Shown here: piece by piece, positions 16,264 to 26,706 of the stretch
How the letters are laid out: every line of letters begins with the position of its first letter
How positions within the stretch are numbered: position 1 is the stretch's first letter
Assembly (NCBI GenBank): GCA_020847425.1
Contig: JADLCC010000120.1
Coordinates: 1-40,578, forward strand
Origin: Saprospiraceae bacterium
GTDB lineage: Bacteria > Bacteroidota > Bacteroidia > Chitinophagales > Saprospiraceae
Direction of reading: 5' to 3'
Length of the DNA: 40,578 nt
The notes under the pieces: generated by a model
The model's input: only the letters and a program-made list of their open reading frames with translations
Told to the model about the DNA's origin: nothing
The model's database searches: none
Translations under genes and position numbers: made by a program

Positions 16264-18555
16264 TTATTTGAATGTGAGTACCTGCTCCACCGGAATGCGC
16301 TGGGACATGTCCTGAACCGGGTCAGCATAAAAAAGGCGCAGCATAAACACCTCAGCGTCGCCGCGTGGCGCCGGAAAGATGTCGTTCCATAGCCCGCGCA
16401 GTTTATTCAGCGTGAGCAATTCTTTGCGATCAAAACAATCGTCCGTTTCGTTTCTCAGGCGCATAAAAAAGTAGCACAGGGGTACCATCGGATGTACTGC
16501 AATCCGGTTTTTCGTCGCCGTCAGCCAAAAGCGTTCGAGTGCCCGACCGCCGTTGAAAAAATCGCCCGAACTGATCTTCGGCATCGTGATCAACACCATC
16601 GCCGAACTCTGGGCAATTTGTTTCCTAGAAATGTCGCCCAACGACCTGCCCCCGATCTTCTTGACGATAGAGGCGACATCCCAGGAGCCGGCAATTTTGA
16701 AACCGACTTTTTCCTTGGCCGATATTTCAAAAGAATCCAGTTCCACACCGTAGGGCATTTTAACCGCCTCTTCTTTCGTCCAGCGGATTTCGTGCATCAT
16801 CTCCCGAAACAGGTTCTTGTTCAGGAATCGAAGGATATCGCTTTCCGCCACCAACTCTTTTAATCGCTCTATGGTGCCTCTGTCTTCTATGAATACCGCA
16901 TCCGCACCCGGCACAGAGCGCAAAGCCTCGAGCAAAACCGCTTTGTGCTCCGGGTTCAGAGGCCGGTATTCGGCGTTTTTTCTATTGCATTGCCGAAATT
17001 GAATATAATCATACAGATCCGGAAGGATCGCTGCGTTGCCTGAACTTGCTTTTTCCGTGAGTTTCAGTTCTATTCCAAAATCATGATCACCAAGGGCCTG
17101 CTCCTGAACCTTGACGGCATAACCATGATGATCAGCCGCCAGCACCGCATTTTCAACGGCACAGCCGAGCGACAAGGTGGAGCCCCAATAATTGTAATCC
17201 GTGTACGGGCTACATCTCGTTTTGTCCAGAAAAACAAACAACGAGCCACCTGAAAACACCCACTTCCAGGGTTGATTGTTCCCGCCGGAAGGCGCCAAAA
17301 TGGCGCTGGAGACTATCTTTTTGACCGTTTCCAGGTCGATTTCCAGCGGCTGGCCGACTAATTGAGGTATCCAGTGATCAACAGCCGCCTCGGCCGAAAG
17401 CGGCAACGTTTCCGATGGCTGATCGCCGGGAGATTCCAGCTCGGCATTTACGAAGATTTTATCCAGATCAACCGAATAGCGGCCCGAGTTGGTGAATTGC
17501 CCCAGCAGGATTTTCCGCACGATATCTACCGTCATACCACTGCCGTAAGTAACGGCCGATGACAGTTGGGGCCAGCCGGTAATGGTTTCGTCAATTTCAA
17601 TCAGCGAGGCCCGAAACCGGTCCGACATCGTTTTTTCATTGAGTATTTCGTACAGGTACGGAATCTTCTGCTCCATGCTCAGGTTGCGCAGCTTATTCAG
17701 ATCGGACACGGTGCTCAAACCGTGAAACACCTTCCGTTCCGGCTCCAGATCGAATCGTTCGACGTCGAGGAGCCCCCTGTCGCTCGTATCCATCACCACC
17801 GGAATGCCGTACGCCTTGCATTGGTACCGAATCTTGAATTTCACGAAAAAATCATCGCATTCTTCTATTAGGACGTCCAAACGGGAATTGCCTAATAGAA
17901 AATCGTCGATGTTGCCGTCATGAATGCCGTCGTGAAAACATTCCACTTCGATAAACGGATCTATTTCGGCTATTTCACGGGCTGCGATGATGGTTTTCTT
18001 CAGGCCCAGGTTTTCAATTCCGGTTTTAATTCGATTCAAATTGGTCAACTCCAGGGTGTCGAAATCGGCGATTTTCAGTTTTCGGCAAATCCGCTCCGAA
18101 GCCGCGGTCAGGGCAATGGCATGCCCTACTGACAGACCGACGATCCCGATTACCTTTCCGGCCAATACATCCTGTTCTTCCTTTGTAATTTTATACTTGT
18201 TCCGTACCGTTCTGATCTCCACAAATTCATCTTCGTGAACGGTATGGATCAATTTGTTCAACCAGGGGTAAAAAATCCACTTGCCGTACCTTTCGATGGG
18301 GACACCATTGAGCAAGCCGGCTATTAATTGATCGTATACCGGTTCCGTGAGCGTGATTTTAGGGTTCCTGAGTTTAACCAATTCTTTCAACTGGACATAG
18401 ATGGTATCCAAAACCACCACGCGCTCGTTTTTGCAATACTCCTGATATTGCAGTGCATCAGACTCATCGTTCAAGTCTAAAATGATCGGCTTGTATACGG
18501 CATCCATAATTTTTCTTTGGAGGCTTTGGAAAACTCGCATACCGGTTATTGTCAC
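16264..18555 (-). CDS. ThiF/E1-like adenylyltransferase fused to nitroreductase-like domain (Rv1355c-like architecture)
   Basis: VIGIVGLSVGHAIALTAA..IADFDTLELTNLNRI (E1/ThiF) and ILAPSGGNNQPWKWVF (nitroreductase). Start may be GTG 18555, ATG 18540 or ATG 18507. Confidence 0.8.
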   Translation of the reverse strand: MTITGMRVFQSLQRKIMDAVYKPIILDLNDESDALQYQEYCKNERVVVLDTIYVQLKELVKLRNPKITLTEPVYDQLIAGLLNGVPIERYGKWIFYPWLNKLIHTVHEDEFVEIRTVRNKYKITKEEQDVLAGKVIGIVGLSVGHAIALTAASERICRKLKIADFDTLELTNLNRIKTGIENLGLKKTIIAAREIAEIDPFIEVECFHDGIHDGNIDDFLLGNSRLDVLIEECDDFFVKFKIRYQCKAYGIPVVMDTSDRGLLDVERFDLEPERKVFHGLSTVSDLNKLRNLSMEQKIPYLYEILNEKTMSDRFRASLIEIDETITGWPQLSSAVTYGSGMTVDIVRKILLGQFTNSGRYSVDLDKIFVNAELESPGDQPSETLPLSAEAAVDHWIPQLVGQPLEIDLETVKKIVSSAILAPSGGNNQPWKWVFSGGSLFVFLDKTRCSPYTDYNYWGSTLSLGCAVENAVLAADHHGYAVKVQEQALGDHDFGIELKLTEKASSGNAAILPDLYDYIQFRQCNRKNAEYRPLNPEHKAVLLEALRSVPGADAVFIEDRGTIERLKELVAESDILRFLNKNLFREMMHEIRWTKEEAVKMPYGVELDSFEISAKEKVGFKIAGSWDVASIVKKIGGRSLGDISRKQIAQSSAMVLITMPKISSGDFFNGGRALERFWLTATKNRIAVHPMVPLCYFFMRLRNETDDCFDRKELLTLNKLRGLWNDIFPAPRGDAEVFMLRLFYADPVQDMSQRIPVEQVLTFK

Positions 18556-18640
18556 CCCGCAAGAAAAGGTGAAGCCGGAGCGCCGTTTTTTTTCAAAAAA
18601 ATACCCGCTTCAATGCCGGTACGAAGCGGGTATTGAAAAA
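18545..18640. repeat. Intergenic module copy 1 (paired with 23532-23627)
   Basis: GTTATTGTC-N11-(A)AAAGGTGAAGCCGnAGC.CG..TTTTTTC AAAAAAAT.CCCGCTT...AAGCGGG.ATT.AAAAA conserved in both. Confidence 0.75.
18600..18634 (-). terminator. Hairpin terminator of gene 18689-21970
   Basis: AATACCCGCTTC...GAAGCGGGTATT flanked by A/T runs. Confidence 0.8.
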
Positions 18641-18688
18641 TGGCGGTTCGATTTCCGATACTCAACTATCGGGCGTACAATATGCCGC

Positions 18689-21600
18689 TCAATCCGCCAT
18701 CCGAATTATTTTTTCAGCCGATACCCCGAATCGCGTAGTGAGTTCGCAATAGAACAAGCCGCTTGCCGAAATGCGCCCAAAATCAAGGGTTATGGCCTGA
18801 CGGCCGGCCGGATAGTCGTCAGATTGCCGGTAAAGCAACCGACCATTCGAGTCGTACATACGCAAAGTGGCTTCACCGGCTGCCGGCATTTCGAAGGCCA
18901 GGGTAGTCTGCGACCTGAACGGATTGGGATAGTTCGGGAACAATCGAAATCCACTTGCGTCCGCGCCGCCCCCGCTTCCGCTGGTTTGATCGAGGAATTT
19001 AAGTTGAACGTCCGACTGAGACAGCGCGGTAGAATAGGCATAACCCGGAAGCGCTTCGTGGTCCAGGCAGAGCACATCGCTCAACAGACCGGCATCCCGC
19101 AGCACCGAAAACCGGAGCTGGAATACCGGAGCGGCTTCCGGTAAGGCTGCCCCCTCCGGCCTCGACCAAATCGATCGAATTTCGCCTTCGTCAACATGGA
19201 ATAACCCAAAATGATCTGTGGTGAGCGGCAGTACATTCAAGCGCTCAATGCCCATTAATTGCAAGGCCGTCGGATCGAAATGCAAGGCAAACTGCCAGGC
19301 CGCCAAATCGTCCAACTGATCGGCATTAAATGTTGCCGTTATTTCTGTTCCTTTCTTCAATGCCCGGTTGCTTACCCGCCAGCAAAGGGTTCGCTCCGGA
19401 CCGAAATTGGCGGGGTTTGAATAGGTCGCCACCACATCCCCGAGTTTTATTCCCAGGAAGTTCTGGTTCGGTACATCACCCGAAACTCCGTTCAGGTTGA
19501 TTTGCTCCGGAAACCCCCAGGGTGGATTGTTTAGGGTAAACGATTGCGGAACGAAACGCCAAGAGGTGTTGAACAGAGCGTTGGCGGCGGGATTTCCCAG
19601 CAATACCTGTACGATCAGGACCGCATCCAGGGTGCTGATTGAATTGCTTTTGTTCACATCAGCGCCGATTATTTTATACGGATCGGCGATCAACATGGAG
19701 CCCGTCAGATGTTGTTGAATCGCCATGGCATCCGCCACAGTCAGGCCATTCAGTTTGTTGATTTTCTTGGTCGGTTTAATGGTGAAACTCGACCCGGAGC
19801 CCGGATTGAACGAGTACGCGCCGTCGGCACCCGTGATTACTGTAGCGGTTGGGTTTCCGGTGAGGCTTACGGTGGTTTGGTTGACGCCGCTCATCGCATC
19901 GTGTTCCCAAAGTACCGTTCCGCTGATTACGATTCCGGAAGAACAATTTTCTACGGAAATGTTTCGATTTACAACAGATTCGCAACCATTCGCCGCAGTT
20001 CCCGTCAGGTAAATCGTTCCGGTTCCCGCCGTCACCCAATCGATGACCACATTACTTTCGGAAGATGATCCGACAATATTTCCACCGATGACCGACCAGG
20101 AATAAGCGGAAAAGTCGCCGGGAGTACAGGTGTATGTGATGTCCGGATCGGTGACGCATGTGGCGGCATTTCCTCCGCTTATGGTTGGCGGTGCAGGCGC
20201 CGTTTCATCGATCAACCCGTCGCAGTTATCATCGATTCCATTGCAAATTTCGGTGGCCGCAGGATTGACGCCCGCCGCGTTGTCGTCACAATCCGTGTTA
20301 TCCGAAACGTATCCGATCGGCTGGTTGCAAGCACGCAGGAATACGACAGCGTTTCCATAGCCGTCTCCATCTGCGTCGGCATACCAGGTATCCGGCGCAT
20401 ACGTGATGGTGATACTCGTGGCCCCATAATTAACCGTCCAGCAATCCGGTGTAACACTATTAAAAACACCCGTACGACCGGCATAAGTCAGGATTGTGTA
20501 GGATGTACCGATGGATGGTTCGAATCCGCCTAACAGATCAACGGTCAATTTACCATCGATATTGACCGCATTGACGGACTGTAATTGGTCGTGCCCGGTT
20601 CCGGGACCGGTATAATCGGCTACCTCGATCGCGAGGTCGTGCACTTGCACGCCGGCACTGCGATTGATGGTGAGGATTCCGGGCGAAAAACCCGGAGAAA
20701 TCAGGCCCGTATTGGTAAAGGTACTAGTAAAGGAAATCGCGCCGAGGCCATTTACTGATCCTGCCAGCTGGTTAGAAAAAGGCTGAAAAAAGTTGGCGAA
20801 TCCGGTACCGGCGGGCTTGTTCACCGTTCCGGTATTGGTGATCGCCATTTGGCATCGAAACCCGTTTGCGTTGTTGCCGATGAGGTTGAAGATGCCGTTG
20901 TTCGTCAGGGTTTGCCCGCCGCCGCCCTGGTCGATCCAGCCGTCGTTCCAGTTAATGGTTTTGCCGGCGTTGTTGAGGATATCTGCACCGGTGTTGTGGA
21001 GGCCGGCGTTGTTGATGTTCAGCGTCCCGTCGTTGGTGATGCCGGTGAAGGCGCCGAATTCACCACTCCAGTTCCAGGTGGTGCCCGACAGGATCGTCAG
21101 GGCTGTGCCGGCGCCGGCGTTCAGCACCGCCAGGTGGTTGACGGTGGGGAGAGCCGGAGCAAATCCCCCGGGCGCCGTGACCGTTATCGTGGAGTTGATA
21201 TTCAAGACGCCGCTGCCGCTGAAATTGGTATTGAAGGTGTGGGCGCCATCGCTCATGATGAGAATGCCATCCACCGAAAACGTCCCGCTTTGGGTCAGGG
21301 TGCTGCCCGCACTAAACTGTATCGTAGCGCCGGAGGCCACGGTAAACGTGCCCGTCGACTGATTGTCGAGAGGTTGGACGATTGTAAATTGTCCGGTACC
21401 GGTGGGCTTGTTTACCGTTCCGGTATTGGTGATCGCCATTTGGCATCGATACCCGTTTGCGTTGTTGCCGATGAGGTTGAAAATGCCGTTGTTCGTCAGG
21501 GTTTGCCCGCCGCCGCCCTGATCGATCCAGCCGTCGTTCCAGTTAATGGTTTTGCCGGCGTTGTTGAGGATATCGGCGCCGGTGTTGTGGCTTGTAAATG

Positions 21601-21970
21601 CCGTATTGATGTTCAGCGTCCCGTCGTTGGTGATGCTGCCGGCGCCCACAAACGAGCCGGTTGTCCAATCTACCGTACCCTGGTTTAGAAAAGCGCCGGC
21701 GTTGTTCAGCGTGCCCGCAAGGGTGAAGGTGGCGCCGGATTCTACGGTAACGCCGGCGCAAGAGCGGCTATCCGATAGCGTAACCGTATGCCCGGCTTTG
21801 ATAACGACATCATCGCCGGCCACCGGTACCGCGCCACCTACCCAGGTGGAGGCAAGGTTCCAGTTGCCGGACACTACGGATTCGATCACAATGGCATGCA
21901 GGCTAAGCGGTAGAATTCCCAAAGCGAGCAGGAGCAATGATGCAAATGGTTTATAAATCCGGGACAGCAT
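18689..21970 (-). CDS. T9SS-secreted protein with MopE-like metal-binding motif, dockerin-like segment and C-terminal sorting domain
   Basis: DADGDGYGN...[53 protein letters not shown]-term [19 protein letters not shown]...[21 protein letters not shown]. Confidence 0.85.
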   Translation of the reverse strand: MLSRIYKPFASLLLLALGILPLSLHAIVIESVVSGNWNLASTWVGGAVPVAGDDVVIKAGHTVTLSDSRSCAGVTVESGATFTLAGTLNNAGAFLNQGTVDWTTGSFVGAGSITNDGTLNINTAFTSHNTGADILNNAGKTINWNDGWIDQGGGGQTLTNNGIFNLIGNNANGYRCQMAITNTGTVNKPTGTGQFTIVQPLDNQSTGTFTVASGATIQFSAGSTLTQSGTFSVDGILIMSDGAHTFNTNFSGSGVLNINSTITVTAPGGFAPALPTVNHLAVLNAGAGTALTILSGTTWNWSGEFGAFTGITNDGTLNINNAGLHNTGADILNNAGKTINWNDGWIDQGGGGQTLTNNGIFNLIGNNANGFRCQMAITNTGTVNKPAGTGFANFFQPFSNQLAGSVNGLGAISFTSTFTNTGLISPGFSPGILTINRSAGVQVHDLAIEVADYTGPGTGHDQLQSVNAVNIDGKLTVDLLGGFEPSIGTSYTILTYAGRTGVFNSVTPDCWTVNYGATSITITYAPDTWYADADGDGYGNAVVFLRACNQPIGYVSDNTDCDDNAAGVNPAATEICNGIDDNCDGLIDETAPAPPTISGGNAATCVTDPDITYTCTPGDFSAYSWSVIGGNIVGSSSESNVVIDWVTAGTGTIYLTGTAANGCESVVNRNISVENCSSGIVISGTVLWEHDAMSGVNQTTVSLTGNPTATVITGADGAYSFNPGSGSSFTIKPTKKINKLNGLTVADAMAIQQHLTGSMLIADPYKIIGADVNKSNSISTLDAVLIVQVLLGNPAANALFNTSWRFVPQSFTLNNPPWGFPEQINLNGVSGDVPNQNFLGIKLGDVVATYSNPANFGPERTLCWRVSNRALKKGTEITATFNADQLDDLAAWQFALHFDPTALQLMGIERLNVLPLTTDHFGLFHVDEGEIRSIWSRPEGAALPEAAPVFQLRFSVLRDAGLLSDVLCLDHEALPGYAYSTALSQSDVQLKFLDQTSGSGGGADASGFRLFPNYPNPFRSQTTLAFEMPAAGEATLRMYDSNGRLLYRQSDDYPAGRQAITLDFGRISASGLFYCELTTRFGVSAEKIIRMAD
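20801..20999. repeat. Intragenic direct repeat copy 1 (199 bp)
   Basis: Near-identical to 21392-21590. Confidence 0.9.
21392..21590. repeat. Intragenic direct repeat copy 2 (199 bp)
   Basis: Near-identical to 20801-20999; encodes [40 protein letters not shown][YF][15 protein letters not shown]. Confidence 0.9.
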
Positions 21971-22088
21971 GAGTGGGTGTTTTAAAATTGGAAATAGACA
22001 CTATTTTCGAAACAGGCATTATGGAACTTTATGGCTGTTGGTAAAAGCAGGAGCAAAGCAGAAAAGCGGTTTTCGGGGTTACAGGGCA

Positions 22089-23483
22089 TTACATCTTCAC
22101 CACCGTTTGTTGTGCGGATCCTTCCGCGCAGGTGATCGTCAGGAAATAGGTCCCGGCCGGCAAATCCTGCACGTCAACGGTTGTGGCCCATTCCGTTCGG
22201 CCCGGATCGGCGCTTTGTTGCCGGAGCAGATGGCCCTGTGCGTCGTTGAGCAGCAGCAGAAAGTCGGCGGGTTTTACCGTTTTCACCCGAACGGTTAACC
22301 GATCGGAAACCGGGTTGGGGAAGCCGGACAGCTCCGCTTGCAGCGCTTGCCCCGAGAGGAGACCGGACAGGGGCGAACCGTTGTAGCGGTACATCCGGGT
22401 AGCGTGGTCGACGGGCTGCCATTCCCCGGCGTACCCGGCAGTCGGGCCGGCAAATGCCGCCCAACCCGCGAGTTCACCCGAGCCGATTTGTTGCCAGGTG
22501 GCGCCCATGTCTTTGCTCAACATCGTCACGAACGGTCCGGATACCGGATCGTCAAAATAAACCAGAACCAGAAATCCGGAGCCCGGTACTGCGACTAAAG
22601 AAGCCAGTTTGTGCTGCTTGTCGGGCAATACGGCATCCGTCCAGGTGGCGCCGCCATCCTGTGTGACCTGAAGCTGGAGTTCTTCGATCGTGAAATCAAA
22701 AGTGGCTACAGCGCCACGCGAAGTATCGGCAAAGGAAAAATAGACCAGGCTGTGCAAACCCGTTTCGAAAACTTCCCAATGCAACCCCTTGTCGGCCGAG
22801 CGAAACACGCGTCCGGGAACCGGCGTAGCCGAATAGGAAGAAGTTGTGAACCAGATGTACTGCCCATGTGCGCTGAAACTTGCCGCCAGGCCGTACTCAT
22901 CCGGCAGCGATGGGGGAATATTAGCCGCCGGGACGCGCGCCCAGGTTTGGCCGCCGTCGCCGGTGCGCCAGATTTCAAAAAAGAGGGTCGTGTCGGTGTC
23001 CGAAGCCGAAGGGTCGCCGCAGGCTATCCCGTTTTGCGCATCCCAAAAGTGGACGAAGTTGATGTATGACGTCGGTTGCTGAAACCCTTCCGTCAATTGG
23101 GGCGTCCAGGTTTGGCCGCCGTCAACGGTCCGGACGAGGTGGTTGCTGAAGTCCCCGTAATCCAGTCCGGCCACCCAGGCCGTATCGGCATGGATGGCGC
23201 TAACATTGCTGAACGACGGAACTTGTCCCATCAGCAGAATTCCGGCCGACCAGGTAGCGCCGCCATCGGTGGTGCGGACGTAGTACCCTTTGTCGGAGCC
23301 GGCCGGTTGGTAGCCGGCCGAGTCCACGAAGTATTTGATGGCCACGGCCCAGGCCGTATGTTCGTCCACGGCATCCAGCGCTTGGATCCCAACGGTATCG
23401 GGGATATTCGGGGTGAAGGCTTGCCATTGCGCAGCGAGTCGGAGGGAGAACAAGCAAAAAGCGAGGAGCAGAAGTTTTTTCAT
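22089..23483 (-). CDS. Secreted BNR-repeat protein with T9SS C-terminal sorting domain
   Basis: Signal peptide; RTTDGGATWSAG, RTVDGGQTWTPQ, RTGDGGQTWARV; C-term FPNPVSDRLTVRVK...LPAGTYFLTIT. Confidence 0.88.
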   Translation of the reverse strand: MKKLLLLAFCLFSLRLAAQWQAFTPNIPDTVGIQALDAVDEHTAWAVAIKYFVDSAGYQPAGSDKGYYVRTTDGGATWSAGILLMGQVPSFSNVSAIHADTAWVAGLDYGDFSNHLVRTVDGGQTWTPQLTEGFQQPTSYINFVHFWDAQNGIACGDPSASDTDTTLFFEIWRTGDGGQTWARVPAANIPPSLPDEYGLAASFSAHGQYIWFTTSSYSATPVPGRVFRSADKGLHWEVFETGLHSLVYFSFADTSRGAVATFDFTIEELQLQVTQDGGATWTDAVLPDKQHKLASLVAVPGSGFLVLVYFDDPVSGPFVTMLSKDMGATWQQIGSGELAGWAAFAGPTAGYAGEWQPVDHATRMYRYNGSPLSGLLSGQALQAELSGFPNPVSDRLTVRVKTVKPADFLLLLNDAQGHLLRQQSADPGRTEWATTVDVQDLPAGTYFLTITCAEGSAQQTVVKM

Positions 23484-23531
23484 ATCAAGCAGGTCGGTTT
23501 AGGAAAAAGAGGAGAAGGAGTGTTTGTCCTT

Positions 23532-23627
23532 GTTATTGTCGTGTCGGTGGAAAAGGTGAAGCCGAAGCCGACTTTTTTTCCAAAAAAAATTCCCGCTTGG
23601 CATCTCGTGCCAAGCGGGAATTCAAAA
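23532..23627. repeat. Intergenic module copy 2 (paired with 18545-18640)
   Basis: See copy 1. Confidence 0.75.
23588..23622 (-). terminator. Hairpin terminator of the CHAT gene
   Basis: AATTCCCGCTTGGCA-TCTCG-TGCCAAGCGGGAATT followed on the minus strand by a T run. Confidence 0.85.
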
Positions 23628-23649
23628 AGGATGTACGTGACAGGTAATT

Positions 23650-26600
23650 TCAATTACCCATTAATACAAATGCTCCCCACTGAAACGGGGTTTGGGTTTT
23701 CATTAAATCCAGTTGAGTCTGTCGAAAAGAATCGGGTATGGTTTTCTTGTCTTCCAACCAATGTCGATAGAAAGTGGTCATGAATTCCCGAGTGGCCTGG
23801 TCCTCCACTTCCCAAAGCGACATTACGATATAGTGCGCGCCTGCATACCGGAAGGCTCGTTGCATCCCGAACACACCTTCACCGTTTTCAATTTTGCCCA
23901 ACCCCGTGTTGCAAGCGCTAAGCACCACCAATTCAGTGCCTTCCAGGTTCAGGTTGGCAGCTTCGTAAGCGGTGAAAACACCATCGCCGATGGCCGGCGG
24001 CAAAGGCTGTTCGCGCAGGGTGTTGGTGGCGCCGGCGAAGAAGAGCATGGAACGAAGCATGGGGTTGTCTACGGTTTCTCGACGGTCAAACAGCAAATGT
24101 TCGCGCTTGGGGGACACCAAAAAATGACCATGGGTTGCCAAATGCAATACGCGGGGAGATGTAATTGATTTGATCTGCACCTCAGTGGCAGCAGTATCAA
24201 TCCATATCCGGGTCTGATATCCTTGCCTTTTGAGCAACTTCGACATCTCAATGATCTCCATTTCGCTGGCCGGCAAAGGCAAGAGCGAAAATGTAGAATC
24301 AGATAAAAAGGCACGCCAACTAACCCCTTCCGGGTTTACCGTTATGGCAAGCGGAGATGAAAAATCAAAGCGCGGATTGCCGACTAAAACAGCCGTTTTT
24401 TCTGAATGGCTCAAACTATCATTCGGGGGAATTAATAATTCCTCCATGCTTTGCAACACTCGAATGTCGTACACTTCCGATAAATATTTACCGTCTGTAC
24501 GCCGGAGAGTATTAAGGTTGATTTTATGAAAAATACCGTCAGGGGCCAGGTAAATAGTCTTTACACCTTTCAGGTAAGGATCAATTTTGCCCCAAAATCC
24601 GGCATAAACATCATGTGAAGGTGCTACACCGCGCCGCAAATCGGTTTGGTATTGCTCGATGAGAAAAGAATTTAAGTCGTTTCCGTTTTCCAGAATGAGC
24701 ATTTGGGGCTCGGGAGAATCGGGTTTAATAATGAAAATCGCATATCCCACACGATTCCCTTGATCAATTTTAGAAATTTTTTGCGAAAAACGAAATATAT
24801 CCACCATTACTTCATTGGGTTTAAGAAGGGCAGATAGTTTTGAATACGTAATATTTGAATTCACAGATGCCACCATGAAATAATAATTTCGCAATGCAAT
24901 TGCCTTTTCCAATTGAGTACTTTCTATCCTTAAACTATCCATTTTCAGGAAATACTGTTGGACTTTATTTGGTGGCAATGTAACGATACGCGATAGTTCT
25001 TCCTGATCAGATTTCCATTGTTGAAATAATTGAATTGAAAGTGAATCCGTGCTATTAAGAATCTTCGATTTTGCTTTTTTGGACAATGAAAATGCCAATC
25101 CTTTTCGAAAAAGCACATGCTCGTAAATCTTTCTTGGCGATTCCCGATTCGGCTGTTTTTGAGCAATTGCAATCTGTCTGTTGACTTTGTAAGCCAATTG
25201 CCCCAAAAGGCTTATTTGTTCGCGTTCAGGCAATATAAATAATCCATTTTTAATAAACAGAGTAGTTGTTTCAATATCATTTTGTATATCTTTGGCTGCA
25301 TTCTCCCAATCTTGCCTTTCAATATCAACCCAGACTTTTTGCGCTTTGGCAGTCTGAATGTTTTTACTGGTTTCACCAAAATTTTTAAGGGCAAACTCAA
25401 GCAAATCATCGGACATTGTACGAGAAAGTTCATAGTCTTCGCCCAATGAGCCGACAATAGAACAGGAAAGTAGAAAGTTGAAATAGGCCTGAGCATATCC
25501 ATCTTTTTCGATTGCATATTTCCCCTGGTTCTCTTTTAAAATACGCATAGCCCTATCCACCTGACCAAGTTTTGCCAGGCATTCGGCTTCTCCCCGCTTG
25601 CAATCTAAACACAGATTGTTATCTGGACCAAAAACTGGAACAGATGATTGTGCTGCCAATTGGTAATTTACTATTGCATCCTCATATTTCTGATAATAAT
25701 TTAGCGCAGCAGCATAATTAAATATACAGTCCCTGAAATAGTCAGGAGATCGAGTAGCATCTATGGATTCTAACAAGGTCTTCGCTTCAACAAAAGCCGC
25801 TAAGCATTTTACAGACTCCCCCAATTGAAAATAAGTTTGAGCCCGTTTTATTGATAACCTTGCATTTAGCGCTGTCTGAGCACCACTCATTGACTTCAAA
25901 ATCAATTCCATACTATCCACATAAACGAGCATCCTTACAAAGTCTCCCTGCAATTCAGCGACATTAAAAAGGGCATCTTGTATAGCAAATAGCGCATTTT
26001 TTGAGTTAAGATGCTCAAATAGTTGCTTTGCCTTAAAAAAATTTGCGTTTGCCTGGTCCAATAAATTGGTTTCATAAGCAATAATACCAAGGCTGTAAAT
26101 ACATCTGGCCTGATTAAAGGAGCCAGGATTAGTAGATTCCTCATGCGATATAACCCTTAGGAGCAAGTTTTTTTCCTGTTGATAAGATCCTTTTAAATGA
26201 TAGACAGGGGCCAGGTCAATCGCAATGGATATACTCAATACATGATCTATACCCAATACTTGATCACTGAGTAGAAGGGCTCGTTCAAAAGCATCCTTCG
26301 AAGTTTCCGTTTGACCTTTTTTGTTTAAAAATCGCCCTTTTCTGAAATAATAATAAGCACTTGCTTCAGAAGTCTCTTTCCCGGCTTTTTTTATCAATAA
26401 GTCAAGGCTCGCCAACCCATGTTCCAGACTATCTATTTGGGAAGTTATGTCCCACAAACGAAGCAATGTCTGCTGGGCGGCAATGTGATTATTACTTGTA
26501 TCTCCAAACCTCTCTAGAGCCAATTTACATACTTGCTCTGCGTACGATATGGCCCCTGTATAATTTTTAAGATTAAATAGAGAATCCCGCGAGTTTACCG

Positions 26601-26673
26601 CCTCTTCATAAGTTTGCCCAAAGGAGAAGTATCCCCAAAAAACAAGAGGTAATATAAATAAAGTCTTTTGCAT
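23650..26673 (-). CDS. Secreted TPR-CHAT domain protein (caspase-like peptidase family)
   Basis: Signal peptide MQKTLFILPLVFWGYFSFGQ; helical repeats; CHAT catalytic motifs VLHLATHGHF (His) and VVLSACNTGLG (Cys). Confidence 0.9.
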   Translation of the reverse strand: MQKTLFILPLVFWGYFSFGQTYEEAVNSRDSLFNLKNYTGAISYAEQVCKLALERFGDTSNNHIAAQQTLLRLWDITSQIDSLEHGLASLDLLIKKAGKETSEASAYYYFRKGRFLNKKGQTETSKDAFERALLLSDQVLGIDHVLSISIAIDLAPVYHLKGSYQQEKNLLLRVISHEESTNPGSFNQARCIYSLGIIAYETNLLDQANANFFKAKQLFEHLNSKNALFAIQDALFNVAELQGDFVRMLVYVDSMELILKSMSGAQTALNARLSIKRAQTYFQLGESVKCLAAFVEAKTLLESIDATRSPDYFRDCIFNYAAALNYYQKYEDAIVNYQLAAQSSVPVFGPDNNLCLDCKRGEAECLAKLGQVDRAMRILKENQGKYAIEKDGYAQAYFNFLLSCSIVGSLGEDYELSRTMSDDLLEFALKNFGETSKNIQTAKAQKVWVDIERQDWENAAKDIQNDIETTTLFIKNGLFILPEREQISLLGQLAYKVNRQIAIAQKQPNRESPRKIYEHVLFRKGLAFSLSKKAKSKILNSTDSLSIQLFQQWKSDQEELSRIVTLPPNKVQQYFLKMDSLRIESTQLEKAIALRNYYFMVASVNSNITYSKLSALLKPNEVMVDIFRFSQKISKIDQGNRVGYAIFIIKPDSPEPQMLILENGNDLNSFLIEQYQTDLRRGVAPSHDVYAGFWGKIDPYLKGVKTIYLAPDGIFHKINLNTLRRTDGKYLSEVYDIRVLQSMEELLIPPNDSLSHSEKTAVLVGNPRFDFSSPLAITVNPEGVSWRAFLSDSTFSLLPLPASEMEIIEMSKLLKRQGYQTRIWIDTAATEVQIKSITSPRVLHLATHGHFLVSPKREHLLFDRRETVDNPMLRSMLFFAGATNTLREQPLPPAIGDGVFTAYEAANLNLEGTELVVLSACNTGLGKIENGEGVFGMQRAFRYAGAHYIVMSLWEVEDQATREFMTTFYRHWLEDKKTIPDSFRQTQLDLMKTQTPFQWGAFVLMGN

Positions 26674-26706
26674 ACAAAGATGAATTAATATGGTAATTGG
26701 ACAAGA

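Noticed and set aside
23650-26673. Type III-E CRISPR Csx29
   Set aside because: The CHAT protein has a signal peptide and no Cas7-11, Csx30 or CRISPR array is nearby; only the functional logic is similar.
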